A stretch of DNA of 59,004 bases from Methylacidimicrobium fagopyrum (lineage in GTDB: Bacteria; Verrucomicrobiota; Verrucomicrobiia; Limisphaerales; UBA11358). The stretch covers positions 1-59,004 of the forward strand of contig JAMFSJ010000062.1 of the NCBI GenBank assembly GCA_026225255.1. Direction: 5' to 3'. How positions within the stretch are numbered: the stretch's first letter is position 1; every line of letters begins with the position of its first letter. Positions 26,654-35,468 of this stretch are shown here, piece by piece. The notes beneath the pieces are model-generated. The model did not search any database, was not told the DNA's origin, and worked only from the letters and a program-made list of their open reading frames with translations. The position numbers and the translations under genes are program-made.

Positions 26654-27964
26654 TTATAAGGAATAGGCGAGATCTTCAAACGAACGTTCCAGATAACGTT
26701 CGTAGTTGGAGGCATCCACTACGTGCAAGCGCGGCAAATCAAAGACTAATTTCCCGCCGCCCTTGATGAATTCGATTTCATCGCGGATGACTTCCGTGCG
26801 GAAATGCCAGATCAACACGAACAAATATTCGGGATTTATTTTCCGCAATTTTTCGTGCGAGATGATCGGGATGCGCGAACCGGGCGTCTCTAAACCATCT
26901 TTTTCAGGATTACGATCACCGATGGCCACAAGGTCAGCCGCGCCGATGTCGCAGTAATTCAAAACAATATTCCCCTTCGTGGACGCACCGTAGCCGTAAA
27001 CTTTTTTGCCCGCAGCCTTCATTGTGGCAAAGAAATCCCGCACGTCATCGCGATGGTTGATCACACGATTGTTCAAGCGGACGAACGGTTCGTCGGTATC
27101 CAGCGGCGCTTCTTCGTCCAGCAGTTGCTGGATTTTTTTGGTCTGCGGTTGATGCGGCCCGTCGGCGCGGCCGGCAATGATATAAAAACTGCCACCATTC
27201 AAATCATTGAACGTCACATCCAAAATTTTGAAACCCGCCTGTTTCATCATCCAATCCATCTGGCGCAGGCCGATGTAGGTGACGTGTTCATGGCAGATTT
27301 GGTCGTAGGTCAATTGCTTGAGCAGCAGCGGCAGGTAGGATAATTCCACGGCCCAGACGCCGTCTTGGGCAAGCAACGCGCGAATATCGCGCATGAATGC
27401 GATCGGATTATCCAGATCGTAAAACATCGCGATGGAGGTGACGATTTTGCAGGATTGGTCACCAATGAGTGTGCGCGTGCTTTTTTCGTTGAAGAAATCA
27501 TAAACCACGCGAATGTCGGGTTGATAATTCGCCGCAAATTTTTTGGCGGAAGGATCCATGCCGACGCGCGTCAATCCCGCCTTGGCGCCATACGCATTCA
27601 ACAAAGTGCCGTCATTGCAACCGATATCCAAAACGACGTCGCCGGGCTGCGGCTTAACAAATTCAACCAACGCCCGCACTTTGGATTCCAGATGGTTCAC
27701 CATCGTCGGACTGATCGAAGAATAGTAGCCGTAAGTGGTGCCATACATCTCGCTCAATTCAGCGGTGTGCAATAATTGAACCAGACCGCAGGCGCCGGGT
27801 TTGGCGGCTATATCACAACGCACCAACGTCAGGGGCGAAGTGGTTGGATTCGGGTCATTTGGCTTAGGGAATACGCAACTCAACGGCTGGTTGCCCAGAT
27901 CAAGAATGGGTTTGAGGTGAGGATTTCCGCAAATTCGGCAGTTCGTCCAAGTTTTCAATGGCAT
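26654..27964 (-). CDS. NDP-hexose C-methyltransferase family protein
   Basis: 436 residues, full length for the three-domain sugar C-methyltransferases. An N-terminal zinc-type domain carries CRICGN and, later, RCD...ACGLVQLLH. The central SAM domain has VVLDIGCNDGTLLNAYG at about 109-125, then CHEHVTYIGLRQMDWMM, whose EHV is characteristic. The C-terminal domain has VYGYGASTKGNIVLNYC and LVFDLPRLHVVD. Family members methylate C-3 or C-5 of NDP-4-keto-6-deoxy sugars. With rfbF and rfbG upstream, the natural substrate here is a CDP-4-keto-6-deoxyglucose derivative, giving a branched sugar. Confidence 0.87.
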   Translation of the reverse strand: MPLKTWTNCRICGNPHLKPILDLGNQPLSCVFPKPNDPNPTTSPLTLVRCDIAAKPGACGLVQLLHTAELSEMYGTTYGYYSSISPTMVNHLESKVRALVEFVKPQPGDVVLDIGCNDGTLLNAYGAKAGLTRVGMDPSAKKFAANYQPDIRVVYDFFNEKSTRTLIGDQSCKIVTSIAMFYDLDNPIAFMRDIRALLAQDGVWAVELSYLPLLLKQLTYDQICHEHVTYIGLRQMDWMMKQAGFKILDVTFNDLNGGSFYIIAGRADGPHQPQTKKIQQLLDEEAPLDTDEPFVRLNNRVINHRDDVRDFFATMKAAGKKVYGYGASTKGNIVLNYCDIGAADLVAIGDRNPEKDGLETPGSRIPIISHEKLRKINPEYLFVLIWHFRTEVIRDEIEFIKGGGKLVFDLPRLHVVDASNYERYLERSFEDLAYSL

Positions 27965-28092
27965 AAGTCTTCGATTTTAATTGTTATGTTGGCAAACGGG
28001 TGAACAGCAGAACATACCGGTGGTTAGCTGGTCAATCATATAAAGGGCACTCGGCGGTTGCTGGAGCCCGGCGGGAAACACGCGGGATTTTT

Positions 28093-29166
28093 TCAAGCCC
28101 CGCGCGCTTTCAATAAAGCCTCGTAGCGGCGGATTTGCCGCTCCGTAATTTCCGCCACCGGCTGGCCGGCCTGGCGGGCGATATACCATTCGCAAATCCA
28201 ATCAATCGTTTCCTGAATGGACAATAACGAACGCCAGCCCAATTGCGTCGCGGACTTGCGGGAATTGAGCGTTAAATTTTGCGCTTCGTGAACGTGTTTA
28301 TCGCCCGTGGCTTTCCATTGCGCCTTCTCCGGCCAGACTTGGGCCATGCGGTCAGCAACCCAGGCCACCGGCTTGGAAAGATTGGGCGGCGGCCCAAAAT
28401 TCCAAGCGCCGGCAAATTCATTTTTTTCGCGCCACATGGCCTCGGCCAAGGTGAGGTAACCGTTGAGCGGTTCCAGCACATGTTGCCACGGCCGGATGGC
28501 TTGCGGGTAACGGATCACCGCCGTGGTTTGCCCAGAAAAGGCGCGGACCAAATCAGGGATCAAACGGTCACGAGCCCAATCACCACCCCCAATGACATTG
28601 CCCGAGCGGGCGGTGGCCACGGATAACTGCCGGCGATCGTTAAAAAAAGATTTGCGATAGGCATCCGTCACCAATTCCGAACACGCTTTACTATTGCTGT
28701 AAGGATCCCAGCCGCCCAGCCGGTCGGCTTCGTGATAGCCGCGCCGCCACTCGCGATTTTCATAAACCTTGTCCGTCGTCACGTTGATCAGCACGCGCAC
28801 ACTTTTCACCGTGCGCGCCACTTCCAGCACGTGAACGGTTCCGAGCACGTTCGTTTGATACGTCTCAACGGGTTTTTCGTAAGACAAACGCACCAGTGGT
28901 TGCGCCGCCATGTGCAGAACGATGTCGGGTTGAAAATCCGTCATGGCCTGTTGCAGGCGGCCAATGTCGCCAATGTCGCCAATCACGCTGTCCAAGCGCG
29001 AACTGATGGCCGCTTCCGCAAACAAACTGGGATCAGTCGGTGCGGGCAAGGCGTAACCACGCACCTTCGCGTGATGCAAACTAAGCCATAACGAAAGCCA
29101 ACTGCCTTTGAAACCAGTGTGGCCAGTGATGAATACCTTTTTATTTTTCCAAAAGCGCGGGTTCAT
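28093..29166 (-). CDS. rfbG: CDP-glucose 4,6-dehydratase
   Basis: 357 residues from ATG 29166, which overlaps the rfbF stop as ATGA. The NAD site is VFITGHTGFKGSWLSLWL, with VLHMAAQPLVRLSYEKP, VTTDKVYENREW and the catalytic YSNSKACSE (YxxxK). GNVIGGGDWARDRLIPD and RPWQHVLEPLNGYL are distinctive of CDP-glucose 4,6-dehydratase. It converts CDP-glucose to CDP-4-keto-6-deoxyglucose. Directly downstream of rfbF in the usual order; 128 bases separate it from the C-methyltransferase. Confidence 0.94.
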   Translation of the reverse strand: MNPRFWKNKKVFITGHTGFKGSWLSLWLSLHHAKVRGYALPAPTDPSLFAEAAISSRLDSVIGDIGDIGRLQQAMTDFQPDIVLHMAAQPLVRLSYEKPVETYQTNVLGTVHVLEVARTVKSVRVLINVTTDKVYENREWRRGYHEADRLGGWDPYSNSKACSELVTDAYRKSFFNDRRQLSVATARSGNVIGGGDWARDRLIPDLVRAFSGQTTAVIRYPQAIRPWQHVLEPLNGYLTLAEAMWREKNEFAGAWNFGPPPNLSKPVAWVADRMAQVWPEKAQWKATGDKHVHEAQNLTLNSRKSATQLGWRSLLSIQETIDWICEWYIARQAGQPVAEITERQIRRYEALLKARGA

Positions 29167-29939
29167 TTTTTCGCCCACACCTTCCAGGGCGCCGAGCCTT
29201 TTTCCCACAATTGTTCCAGATAATTTTTGTCCCGCAAAGTATCTACCGGCTGCCAGAAGCCATGGTGCAGATAGGTAGAAAGCTGCCCCTCGCGCGCGAG
29301 CCGTTCGAGCGGTTCGCGTTCCCAGATGGTTTTATCGCCGTCGATATAATCAAACACCTGGGGCGAACAGACAAAAAAACCACCGTTGACCCACGAGCCA
29401 TCGCCGATCGGTTTTTCCTCAAAGGTGGTCACGCGTGAATTGACGATTTGCAAGGCGCCAAAACGACCGGGCGGCTGAGTGGCCGTAAGGGTGGCGAGCG
29501 TTTTTTGCTGGCGATGGAACTCCAGCAGCTTTGTGATGTTGACGTCGCCAACGCCGTCGCCGTAGGTCAGAAAAAAATCTTCATTATTGACATAATCACG
29601 AATGCGTTTGATGCGTCCGCCGGTCAAAGTATCTTCGCCCGTGTCCACCAACGTCACTTTCCAAGGCTCGGAATAATTGTGATGCACTTCCAATTTATTA
29701 TTAGCCAGATCAAACGTGACATCAGACGTGTGCAGAAAATAATTGGCAAAAAATTCCTTGATGGCATAGCCCTTGTAACCGAGGCAGACGACGAAATCGT
29801 GGAAGCCGAAATGAGAATACGTCTTCATGATGTGCCAGAGCAGCGGCCGCCCGCCGATGTCAATCAACGGCTTTGGTTTCACGGTCGTTTCTTCACTTAA
29901 ACGCGTGCCCAATCCGCCCGCCAAAATAACTACTTTCAT
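29163..29939 (-). CDS. rfbF: glucose-1-phosphate cytidylyltransferase
   Basis: 258 residues from ATG 29939. It begins with the nucleotidyltransferase signature VVILAGGLGTRLSEETT and has KPKPLIDIGGRPLLWHIMK, LTYGDGVGDVNI and GEKP-type VTTFEEKPIGDGSWVNGGFF. It forms CDP-glucose from CTP and glucose 1-phosphate, the entry to CDP-6-deoxy sugars. The segment WQPVDTLRDKNYLEQLW is family-specific. First gene of the CDP-sugar operon, divergent from the glycosyltransferase at 30122 across 182 bases in which no firm promoter could be chosen. Confidence 0.94.
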   Translation of the reverse strand: MKVVILAGGLGTRLSEETTVKPKPLIDIGGRPLLWHIMKTYSHFGFHDFVVCLGYKGYAIKEFFANYFLHTSDVTFDLANNKLEVHHNYSEPWKVTLVDTGEDTLTGGRIKRIRDYVNNEDFFLTYGDGVGDVNITKLLEFHRQQKTLATLTATQPPGRFGALQIVNSRVTTFEEKPIGDGSWVNGGFFVCSPQVFDYIDGDKTIWEREPLERLAREGQLSTYLHHGFWQPVDTLRDKNYLEQLWEKGSAPWKVWAKK

Positions 29940-30121
29940 AAAATATACGGCCTCGGTTAAATCACTATTTCGGGATCTTCGCCGACATTTTTCAGCCTTA
30001 AAACTTGCCGACCCGTTGGGATTATTCCCCATTGGTATTCTAAATGATCAATGATTTGCGGGTGAATGATACAACTTGACCTTATTCTTTCGCCAGATAA
30101 TTTTCGTTCCGGCACATTTTT

Positions 30122-31009
30122 ATGAGTAACAAACAGTTCAGCTATGACCTGGCGGTGGCCTATCGGATTTATCCGAAAGTATCCGCCAACCCGCCGCCGA
30201 TTTTCGCCGAGGATAAATTCAAGCTGGCCGAACTATGTGTGAAATCGTTCAAGAAATCGCTCGGCAATCTGCGCGTTAAGATCTGGGTATTGCTTAATAA
30301 CTGTCCCCCGGAATACGAGACCTTATTCACGCAACTGTGGCCGGCGGATGACTTGGTGCTGGTGCGTTATCCTGGAGTGGATGGCGGCACCACATTGCAT
30401 GAACAGCAGCGTCTCTTGATGGAACAGACCGATGCGGAAATCGTGTATCTGGCTGAGGACGATTATTTTTACCTGCCGGATCAATTTCAGTTGTTGATCG
30501 ATTTTATGAAGCAAAATCCCGATGCGGATTTTGCCACGCCTTATGACTGTCTGGATTTACATGTGACGGATCTTCATAAGTGCATTGATGAGATCCGTCC
30601 GCAGGGCGGAAAACATTGGCGTTCTTCCCTAAGCACGACACACACATTTCTGGCCCGGCGCACGGCCTTGATTGAGTGCCGCCCTTTATTCGATAGACTG
30701 TTTCATGCTTTCTCCGGCCGGGTAAGCCCCGATCTTGCCATGTGGATGGCAATGACGAAAAAACGAGTTTTTAACCCGGTAAAATTCGTGGCCTGGCTGG
30801 CCCGCCACCGTTACTGGTCCGCCAGCATTTTTCTCGCATGGGTTTATTGCTGGCGACAGATTTTATTTGCCCGCCGTTTCACCTTGTGGACGCCGACGCC
30901 GTCCATCGCCACGCATGTAGATTGTAAACTGGAAGCGCCAGGAATCGACTGGCGGCAGAAATATAGAGCGTCTGTAGAGACGGAGACAAGCCCGGCCCGC
31001 AGCGATTGA
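30122..31009 (+). CDS. glycosyltransferase-like protein (GT-A fold suspected)
   Basis: 295 residues. The N-terminal half has an alternating strand/helix layout, with VKIWVLLNNCPPEYETLF and a DxD-like acidic cluster in IVYLAEDDYFYLPDQF near residue 107. STTHTFLARRTALIE and DLAMWMAMTKKRVFNP follow. A hydrophobic patch (WSASIFLAWVYCWRQILFA) at about 237-255 may contact the membrane. It resembles family-2 type glycosyltransferases without an easily named family. It stands alone on the plus strand among surface-glycan genes. Confidence 0.65.
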   Translation: MSNKQFSYDLAVAYRIYPKVSANPPPIFAEDKFKLAELCVKSFKKSLGNLRVKIWVLLNNCPPEYETLFTQLWPADDLVLVRYPGVDGGTTLHEQQRLLMEQTDAEIVYLAEDDYFYLPDQFQLLIDFMKQNPDADFATPYDCLDLHVTDLHKCIDEIRPQGGKHWRSSLSTTHTFLARRTALIECRPLFDRLFHAFSGRVSPDLAMWMAMTKKRVFNPVKFVAWLARHRYWSASIFLAWVYCWRQILFARRFTLWTPTPSIATHVDCKLEAPGIDWRQKYRASVETETSPARSD

Positions 31010-31024
31010 ATTTAAGCCGGTAAA

Positions 31025-32098
31025 TTATTTACCGTCAACCTGCGGCAGCCCGAAGTGAAATATCCGTTTGATTTCGAACCAGCGGTTTAGCCGGAACCGA
31101 AAATTTTTCAGCATCCAAAAGTCCGAGCGGCGGCGGAACTGGGCCGCAGCGGAACGATGTTCGTGGATTTTTTCCCGCATGCGCCAACAATCAACCACCG
31201 CATTCCAAAAACTTACGCGTATGAAAGAGGCGCGTCGTAAAATGAGACTGCCGACGAGCGACTCGACAAAAAACAAAAACACTAGGGGAATGACCAGTAT
31301 CAACAGCAAATGCTGCCCGTTTTTTAACAGCGTCAGCAACGCATTTCGATTCGTCAAAAAGCGCTTTTTATCCGTGGTCCGGAACTCCACCGTTTCAATC
31401 CCGCCCGCGGGATTTACGCCCGCCGCGCCGCGGTGATGAAGTTTTGCTTCAAAAATTCCCGCCGCCTTGTAACCCGCAATCGTCAAACGCCAGGCCAAAT
31501 CGGCATCATCTGAATAAATGAAAAAATCGGCATCGAACATGCCTACCAGATTAAAGACATCGGTGCGGATGAGATAGGCGCAACCGCCGGGAATGAAAAT
31601 TTCGCGGGAAGCTGCCGCCGGCGATGAAGGACTGGGCAGTCCGAAAACATCAAAGCCGTAAAATCCAAAATCCTGAAAGGAATTGTCAGGATAATTCAAA
31701 ACATACGGCGTGGATGCGACGGCGTGGAGTTTCTCGGTGCCGGCAATCAATTGTTCCATGCAGTCCGGCTCCATCCAAGTATCGTTGTTCAGGAAAAATA
31801 AATACCGTCCACTGGCTACGCGGGCGCCGGAATTGTTACCTTCACAAAAACCCAGATTCTTGCTGTTCCGCACGATGCGCGCGCAGGGAAAATCTACCAA
31901 CAGCCGTCGCCCCACCACCACGGAATCATCGGAGGAATTATTGTCCACCAAGATGGTCTCGATCTGGTCGAGAATGGTCTGGCTCTGGATTGCGGCGAAA
32001 CATTTTGGCAGCCAGTTCGAACCGTTACAATTGAGCACAATGATGCTGACCAGCGGCTGGATGTTACGGTGCCCAAAATTTTCGATCTGGTCGGTCAT
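31025..32098 (-). CDS. family 2 glycosyltransferase with membrane segment
   Basis: 357 residues. It starts with the GT2 pattern SIIVLNCNGSNWLPKCFAAI; NNSSDDSV, NLGFCEGNNSGAR and FLNNDTWMEPD (nucleotide-sugar/metal motif) follow. A segment GGCAYLIRTDVFNLVGMFDA is typical of rhamnosyl-type GT2 enzymes. A hydrophobic stretch of about 25 residues near 258-285 probably anchors it. Its start overlaps the stop of the next upstream GT by 4 bases, so both are translated together. Donor and acceptor unknown. Confidence 0.88.
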   Translation of the reverse strand: MTDQIENFGHRNIQPLVSIIVLNCNGSNWLPKCFAAIQSQTILDQIETILVDNNSSDDSVVVGRRLLVDFPCARIVRNSKNLGFCEGNNSGARVASGRYLFFLNNDTWMEPDCMEQLIAGTEKLHAVASTPYVLNYPDNSFQDFGFYGFDVFGLPSPSSPAAASREIFIPGGCAYLIRTDVFNLVGMFDADFFIYSDDADLAWRLTIAGYKAAGIFEAKLHHRGAAGVNPAGGIETVEFRTTDKKRFLTNRNALLTLLKNGQHLLLILVIPLVFLFFVESLVGSLILRRASFIRVSFWNAVVDCWRMREKIHEHRSAAAQFRRRSDFWMLKNFRFRLNRWFEIKRIFHFGLPQVDGK

Positions 32099-33108
32099 CT
32101 TATTTTAGAGATTGTTCTATTTTTAGTTCCGCGATCAGATTTTTTTTTGTGTTTATTGCGCTGATAAGTCCACACCCCCCAGGTATTGCCCAGCACGCTG
32201 CCGAGGCACGCCGGCCAGTGCCAAAGCCAGCGCCAGTCGCCGTCACGCAAGATGCCGCGCAAGGTGTGCCATGCCGGGCCAAAAAAAGTGACGCAATAAA
32301 CCGCCGCCAGCCACAAGGGAACCGGCGGTTTTTCCTTCATCCAATTCACCGGCATTTCTTGTTGCACCCGTAGAAAATGAACGACGGAACGCCGGCGTTT
32401 CTGCACAAATTTCCACCACGTTTGGGTGTAATAATGATATACCCCGCGCCCGCGCAACCGCAGCCATTCGCGCTTACCATTTTTCATCAGGAACAGGGCG
32501 ACATGGGTGTCTTGAAATTTTTCGTCCGCCTGGACTGATTGCAAATCGGACCGGCGAAAAATAAATCCATTCGCGCCCAGGGGATAGGAAAACGTTCCGT
32601 CCGGCAAGATCCACCGTTCCGTTTCACCGTCACGGGCAATCAGCTTCGGATTCGCGCTCATGAGCCACGCCATGGGATCGCTGATATGCAGCAAATGCGT
32701 AACATAAGCGCAGAATGAAGTCATTTTGGGCGACACTAAATAATAGCCTTCTAAGCCCAGCGCTTGCGGATTGCCGGCGAGCGCCTCCACGCCGAGACTC
32801 AAATAATCAACGTGCGTGATTTCATTGTCTGAATCCACGAAAACAATGTATTCGCCCGTCGCATGCTGAAGCGCCAGACGCTTGCCTTCTTCCATGTTTT
32901 TACCATTGTCATCCAGAATGACGGCGTTAAATTTTTTCCCGATGGCACGCGTGCGATCCTTGGAATGCGCATCGGCCAAAATGATTTCAATTTTTTCGCG
33001 CGGATAAGTCTGTCGCGCAATAGACGCGAGACAATTTTCCAAAATCGCTTCAACGTTCAGCGTCGGAATGATGAAGCTGACACGTGGTTGGTTTTTATGG
33101 CCTGACAT
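32095..33108 (-). CDS. family 2 glycosyltransferase
   Basis: 337 residues from ATG 33108; a TTG 18 bases upstream is possible. The N-terminal GT-A domain has VSFIIPTLNVEAILENCLAS, DAHSKDRTRAIGKKF and the metal motif YIVFVDSDNEITHVDYLS. The C-terminal part contains basic and aromatic segments and a hydrophobic patch near 250-275. It is the first gene of a pair with the GT at 31025, coupled by ATGA. Probably adds one sugar of the surface glycan; specificity unknown. Confidence 0.86.
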   Translation of the reverse strand: MSGHKNQPRVSFIIPTLNVEAILENCLASIARQTYPREKIEIILADAHSKDRTRAIGKKFNAVILDDNGKNMEEGKRLALQHATGEYIVFVDSDNEITHVDYLSLGVEALAGNPQALGLEGYYLVSPKMTSFCAYVTHLLHISDPMAWLMSANPKLIARDGETERWILPDGTFSYPLGANGFIFRRSDLQSVQADEKFQDTHVALFLMKNGKREWLRLRGRGVYHYYTQTWWKFVQKRRRSVVHFLRVQQEMPVNWMKEKPPVPLWLAAVYCVTFFGPAWHTLRGILRDGDWRWLWHWPACLGSVLGNTWGVWTYQRNKHKKKSDRGTKNRTISKIR

Positions 33109-33225
33109 GATCCGCTGGTTGCGCAAAATTTGTAAACAATATTAGGCTGGTATTCAAACGCGGAACGGCTTTGTCGACCAATGATAAATCGACCGGCGAT
33201 GATTTAACCTTTAACTTCCTCAAGC

Positions 33226-33840
33226 TTACAAGGGCGATAGCAGGGTTATATCATGGGCCACGCGCTCGTTTTTCCAGCCTTTGACTTCGGGAATCGGTTT
33301 GCCGGAAAATTGGGGATGCCAAGATACCAAAATGGTTGATTGGCGAAGCAGGCTTGAAACCTCCTCACTTTCAAAAATATGGTATTCCGCACCTTCAATA
33401 TCCATTTTAATAAATGTCGGAATGCCAAATTTGGCCAGCGCTTCTTTAATGGAAATGGTGGCAACCATGGGGCCGGTCGAAGGCGAATTAAAGTCCGGAT
33501 CATGACTGCCTTTCAAGGCTCCGCCGTCCAGGGTTAAAGCATTCGGCACGATGATCACGTTCTGACAAGCTGCGGTCCGATAGGCAAGATAATAGATTGA
33601 ATTTAAATTGGGTTCGAAAGCGCAAATGGTGGCGTTCGGATTATGTTTGGCGAGAACGGTTGTGTATTTCCCGATGGATGCACCAACATCCCAGATAATT
33701 CCCCGGCCCCAATCCTTGATAAAAAAAGGCTCTTCCTTCGCATCAATATATTTTCCAAGAAAACGGTCGGTATAAAGTAAGCGGGAAGGATGCCGGCGGA
33801 TGGAGTAATTCAACCACATCGCGAATTTAGTAAGGCTCAT
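33226..33840 (-). CDS. FkbM-family methyltransferase
   Basis: 204 residues, slightly short for the family. The SAM-binding motif IIWDVGASIGKYTTVLAKH lies at about residues 49-67, then ICAFEPNLNSIYYLAYR, and the FkbM hallmark PTFIKMDIEGAEYHIFES at about 140-157. FkbM enzymes O-methylate sugars or polyketides. Base composition is more AT-rich than neighbouring genes, hinting at separate acquisition. It lies 117 bases upstream of the GT pair on the same strand. Confidence 0.85.
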   Translation of the reverse strand: MSLTKFAMWLNYSIRRHPSRLLYTDRFLGKYIDAKEEPFFIKDWGRGIIWDVGASIGKYTTVLAKHNPNATICAFEPNLNSIYYLAYRTAACQNVIIVPNALTLDGGALKGSHDPDFNSPSTGPMVATISIKEALAKFGIPTFIKMDIEGAEYHIFESEEVSSLLRQSTILVSWHPQFSGKPIPEVKGWKNERVAHDITLLSPL

Positions 33841-33891
33841 GATATTTTAAGATTGCTCAGCCATTTTATCGGGAATCTTTTGCCGAGAAAA

Positions 33892-34380
33892 TTAAGTCCA
33901 AACGCCAGTCACTTTAGTTTCCGACATTATCGCTTGCAAGATGAAAATCTGATGCTGCCGATTTCTGAAATGACCGATCTGCCTCTGGTTCAAGAATGTT
34001 GCCAACGTTGGCAAAGACCCGCCGTGATTATCGTCTTGGAGGATTATTTGGATTTCTTCAGCAGAAAGTGACCGGTTGTAAAGCGCCACTTCATCCAATA
34101 ACCCGTCAAAGAAGGTATTGTAAGTCCAGTCGCCCGGCTGGTCGTGCGGACGGCAGCTGATAAATAGCAGTCCGGTGGTATTCGGTGCCAGGCTCCTAAT
34201 GTTTTCTTCTACCAACAATGCCGAGTGAAAATTCAGGTGGTCGCAACGCTCGTGCCGACCACCCGCGAATCGTCGCGCAATTCGACCGTTAACCGATAGG
34301 TCGTCGGATTGGTATGCGGAGGCCCGGTGGCAATTGGCCGAGCCAGAAAAAACCGTGGAATCAAACCAAATAGGATTGTT
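33892..34380 (-). pseudogene. remnant of a LamG/concanavalin-A-like domain protein
   Basis: On the minus strand, 34230-34040 encode APNTTGLLFISCRPHD and FFDGLLDEVALYNRSLSAEE, the characteristic C-terminal half of a LamG domain. No proper start or upstream domain exists in frame. A second frame ending at 34233 encodes a plausible protein end (TYRLTVELRDDSRVVGTS). Frame breaks between these pieces indicate decay. The whole 653-base gap between the FkbM gene and the epimerase holds only these fragments. The original product was probably a secreted carbohydrate-binding protein. Confidence 0.55.
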
Positions 34381-34493
34381 CCCATCGGCTCAAGCTGGGT
34401 GGCTGATCACGGGCGTCAAGCTCGATCCAGCCAAAATCAACCGCCAAAAAAACTCGCCCCGATTGCGGCGGCGGATTAAATTTGCCGCCTGTC

Positions 34494-35468
34494 ATGCAAC
34501 ACATTTTTATCACCGGCGCGGCGGGTTTTATCGGCAGCAACCTCGTGGACCGGTTGCTCGCGGACGGCAAAACGGTCACGGGTTGGGATAATTTTTCCAC
34601 CGGCCAGAGGAAATTTCTCGAAGGCGCACTGCAGCATCCTAACTTTAAATTAATTGAAGGTGATAACCTGGATTTGCCGGCTCTGACCAAGGCGATGGCC
34701 GGTTGCGACCTGGTTTTTCATCTTGCAGCCAACGCCGATGTGCGCTTCGGGCTCGAACATCCGTCCAAAGATTTGCAGCAAAATACGACGGCCACGTTCC
34801 ATGTGCTTGAAGCCATGCGCGCGAATGGGATTAAGCGCATCGCGTTCAGTTCTACGGGCAGCGTTTATGGCGAAGCGGAAAAAATTCCTACGCCGGAAGA
34901 TGCGCCGTTCCCGATCCAAACGTCGCTTTATGCCGCGTCTAAAGTTTCTGGCGAAGGTATGATTTCGTCCTACTGCGAAGGTTTTAAATTCGAAGGCTAT
35001 ATTTTCCGTTTCGTCTCGATTCTGGGCGAACGCTATACGCACGGTCATATTTTCGATTTCTATAAACAATTGCTCGAACATCCCGATCAATTGAAGATTC
35101 TCGGCGATGGCTTGCAACGGAAAAGTTATCTTTACGTGCAAGATTGTGTCAGCGCGATGTTGCACGTCATCGGCCAGAGCACGGCGAAAAAAGCCAAGCA
35201 TGGCGTTGAAATCTACAACTTGGGCACGGACGAATACGTGCAGGTCAATAACTCCGTCGGCTACATCTGCGGCGCGCTCGGTTTGAAACCAAAACTGGAA
35301 TACACCGGCGGCAGTCGCGGCTGGGTCGGCGATAATCCGTTCATTTTCCTCGACACTAAAAAAATCCAAAGCACTGGCTGGAAAACCACGCTGACGATCG
35401 AGCAAGGCATCAAACGCACGCTGGAATGGTTGCAGCAAAATCAGTGGGTTTACGAAACCAGAAAATGA
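34494..35468 (+). CDS. NAD-dependent sugar-nucleotide epimerase/dehydratase
   Basis: 324 residues from ATG 34494. The Rossmann motif is IFITGAAGFIGSNLVDRLL, with LVFHLAANADVRFGLEHP, FSSTGSVYGEA and the catalytic YAASKVSGE (YxxxK). The pattern is that of UDP-glucose/UDP-glucuronate epimerase-type SDRs. It is the first gene of the heptose operon and overlaps the next gene as ATGA. A role in epimerising an NDP-sugar (possibly NDP-heptose) for this operon is inference. Confidence 0.88.
   Translation: MQHIFITGAAGFIGSNLVDRLLADGKTVTGWDNFSTGQRKFLEGALQHPNFKLIEGDNLDLPALTKAMAGCDLVFHLAANADVRFGLEHPSKDLQQNTTATFHVLEAMRANGIKRIAFSSTGSVYGEAEKIPTPEDAPFPIQTSLYAASKVSGEGMISSYCEGFKFEGYIFRFVSILGERYTHGHIFDFYKQLLEHPDQLKILGDGLQRKSYLYVQDCVSAMLHVIGQSTAKKAKHGVEIYNLGTDEYVQVNNSVGYICGALGLKPKLEYTGGSRGWVGDNPFIFLDTKKIQSTGWKTTLTIEQGIKRTLEWLQQNQWVYETRK

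Noticed and set aside
30080..30112. TTGACC followed by GATAAT as a promoter for the glycosyltransferase at 30122
   Set aside because: The boxes are only about 14 nt apart, too close for a sigma-70 promoter, and the -10 would overlap the region just before the start codon.
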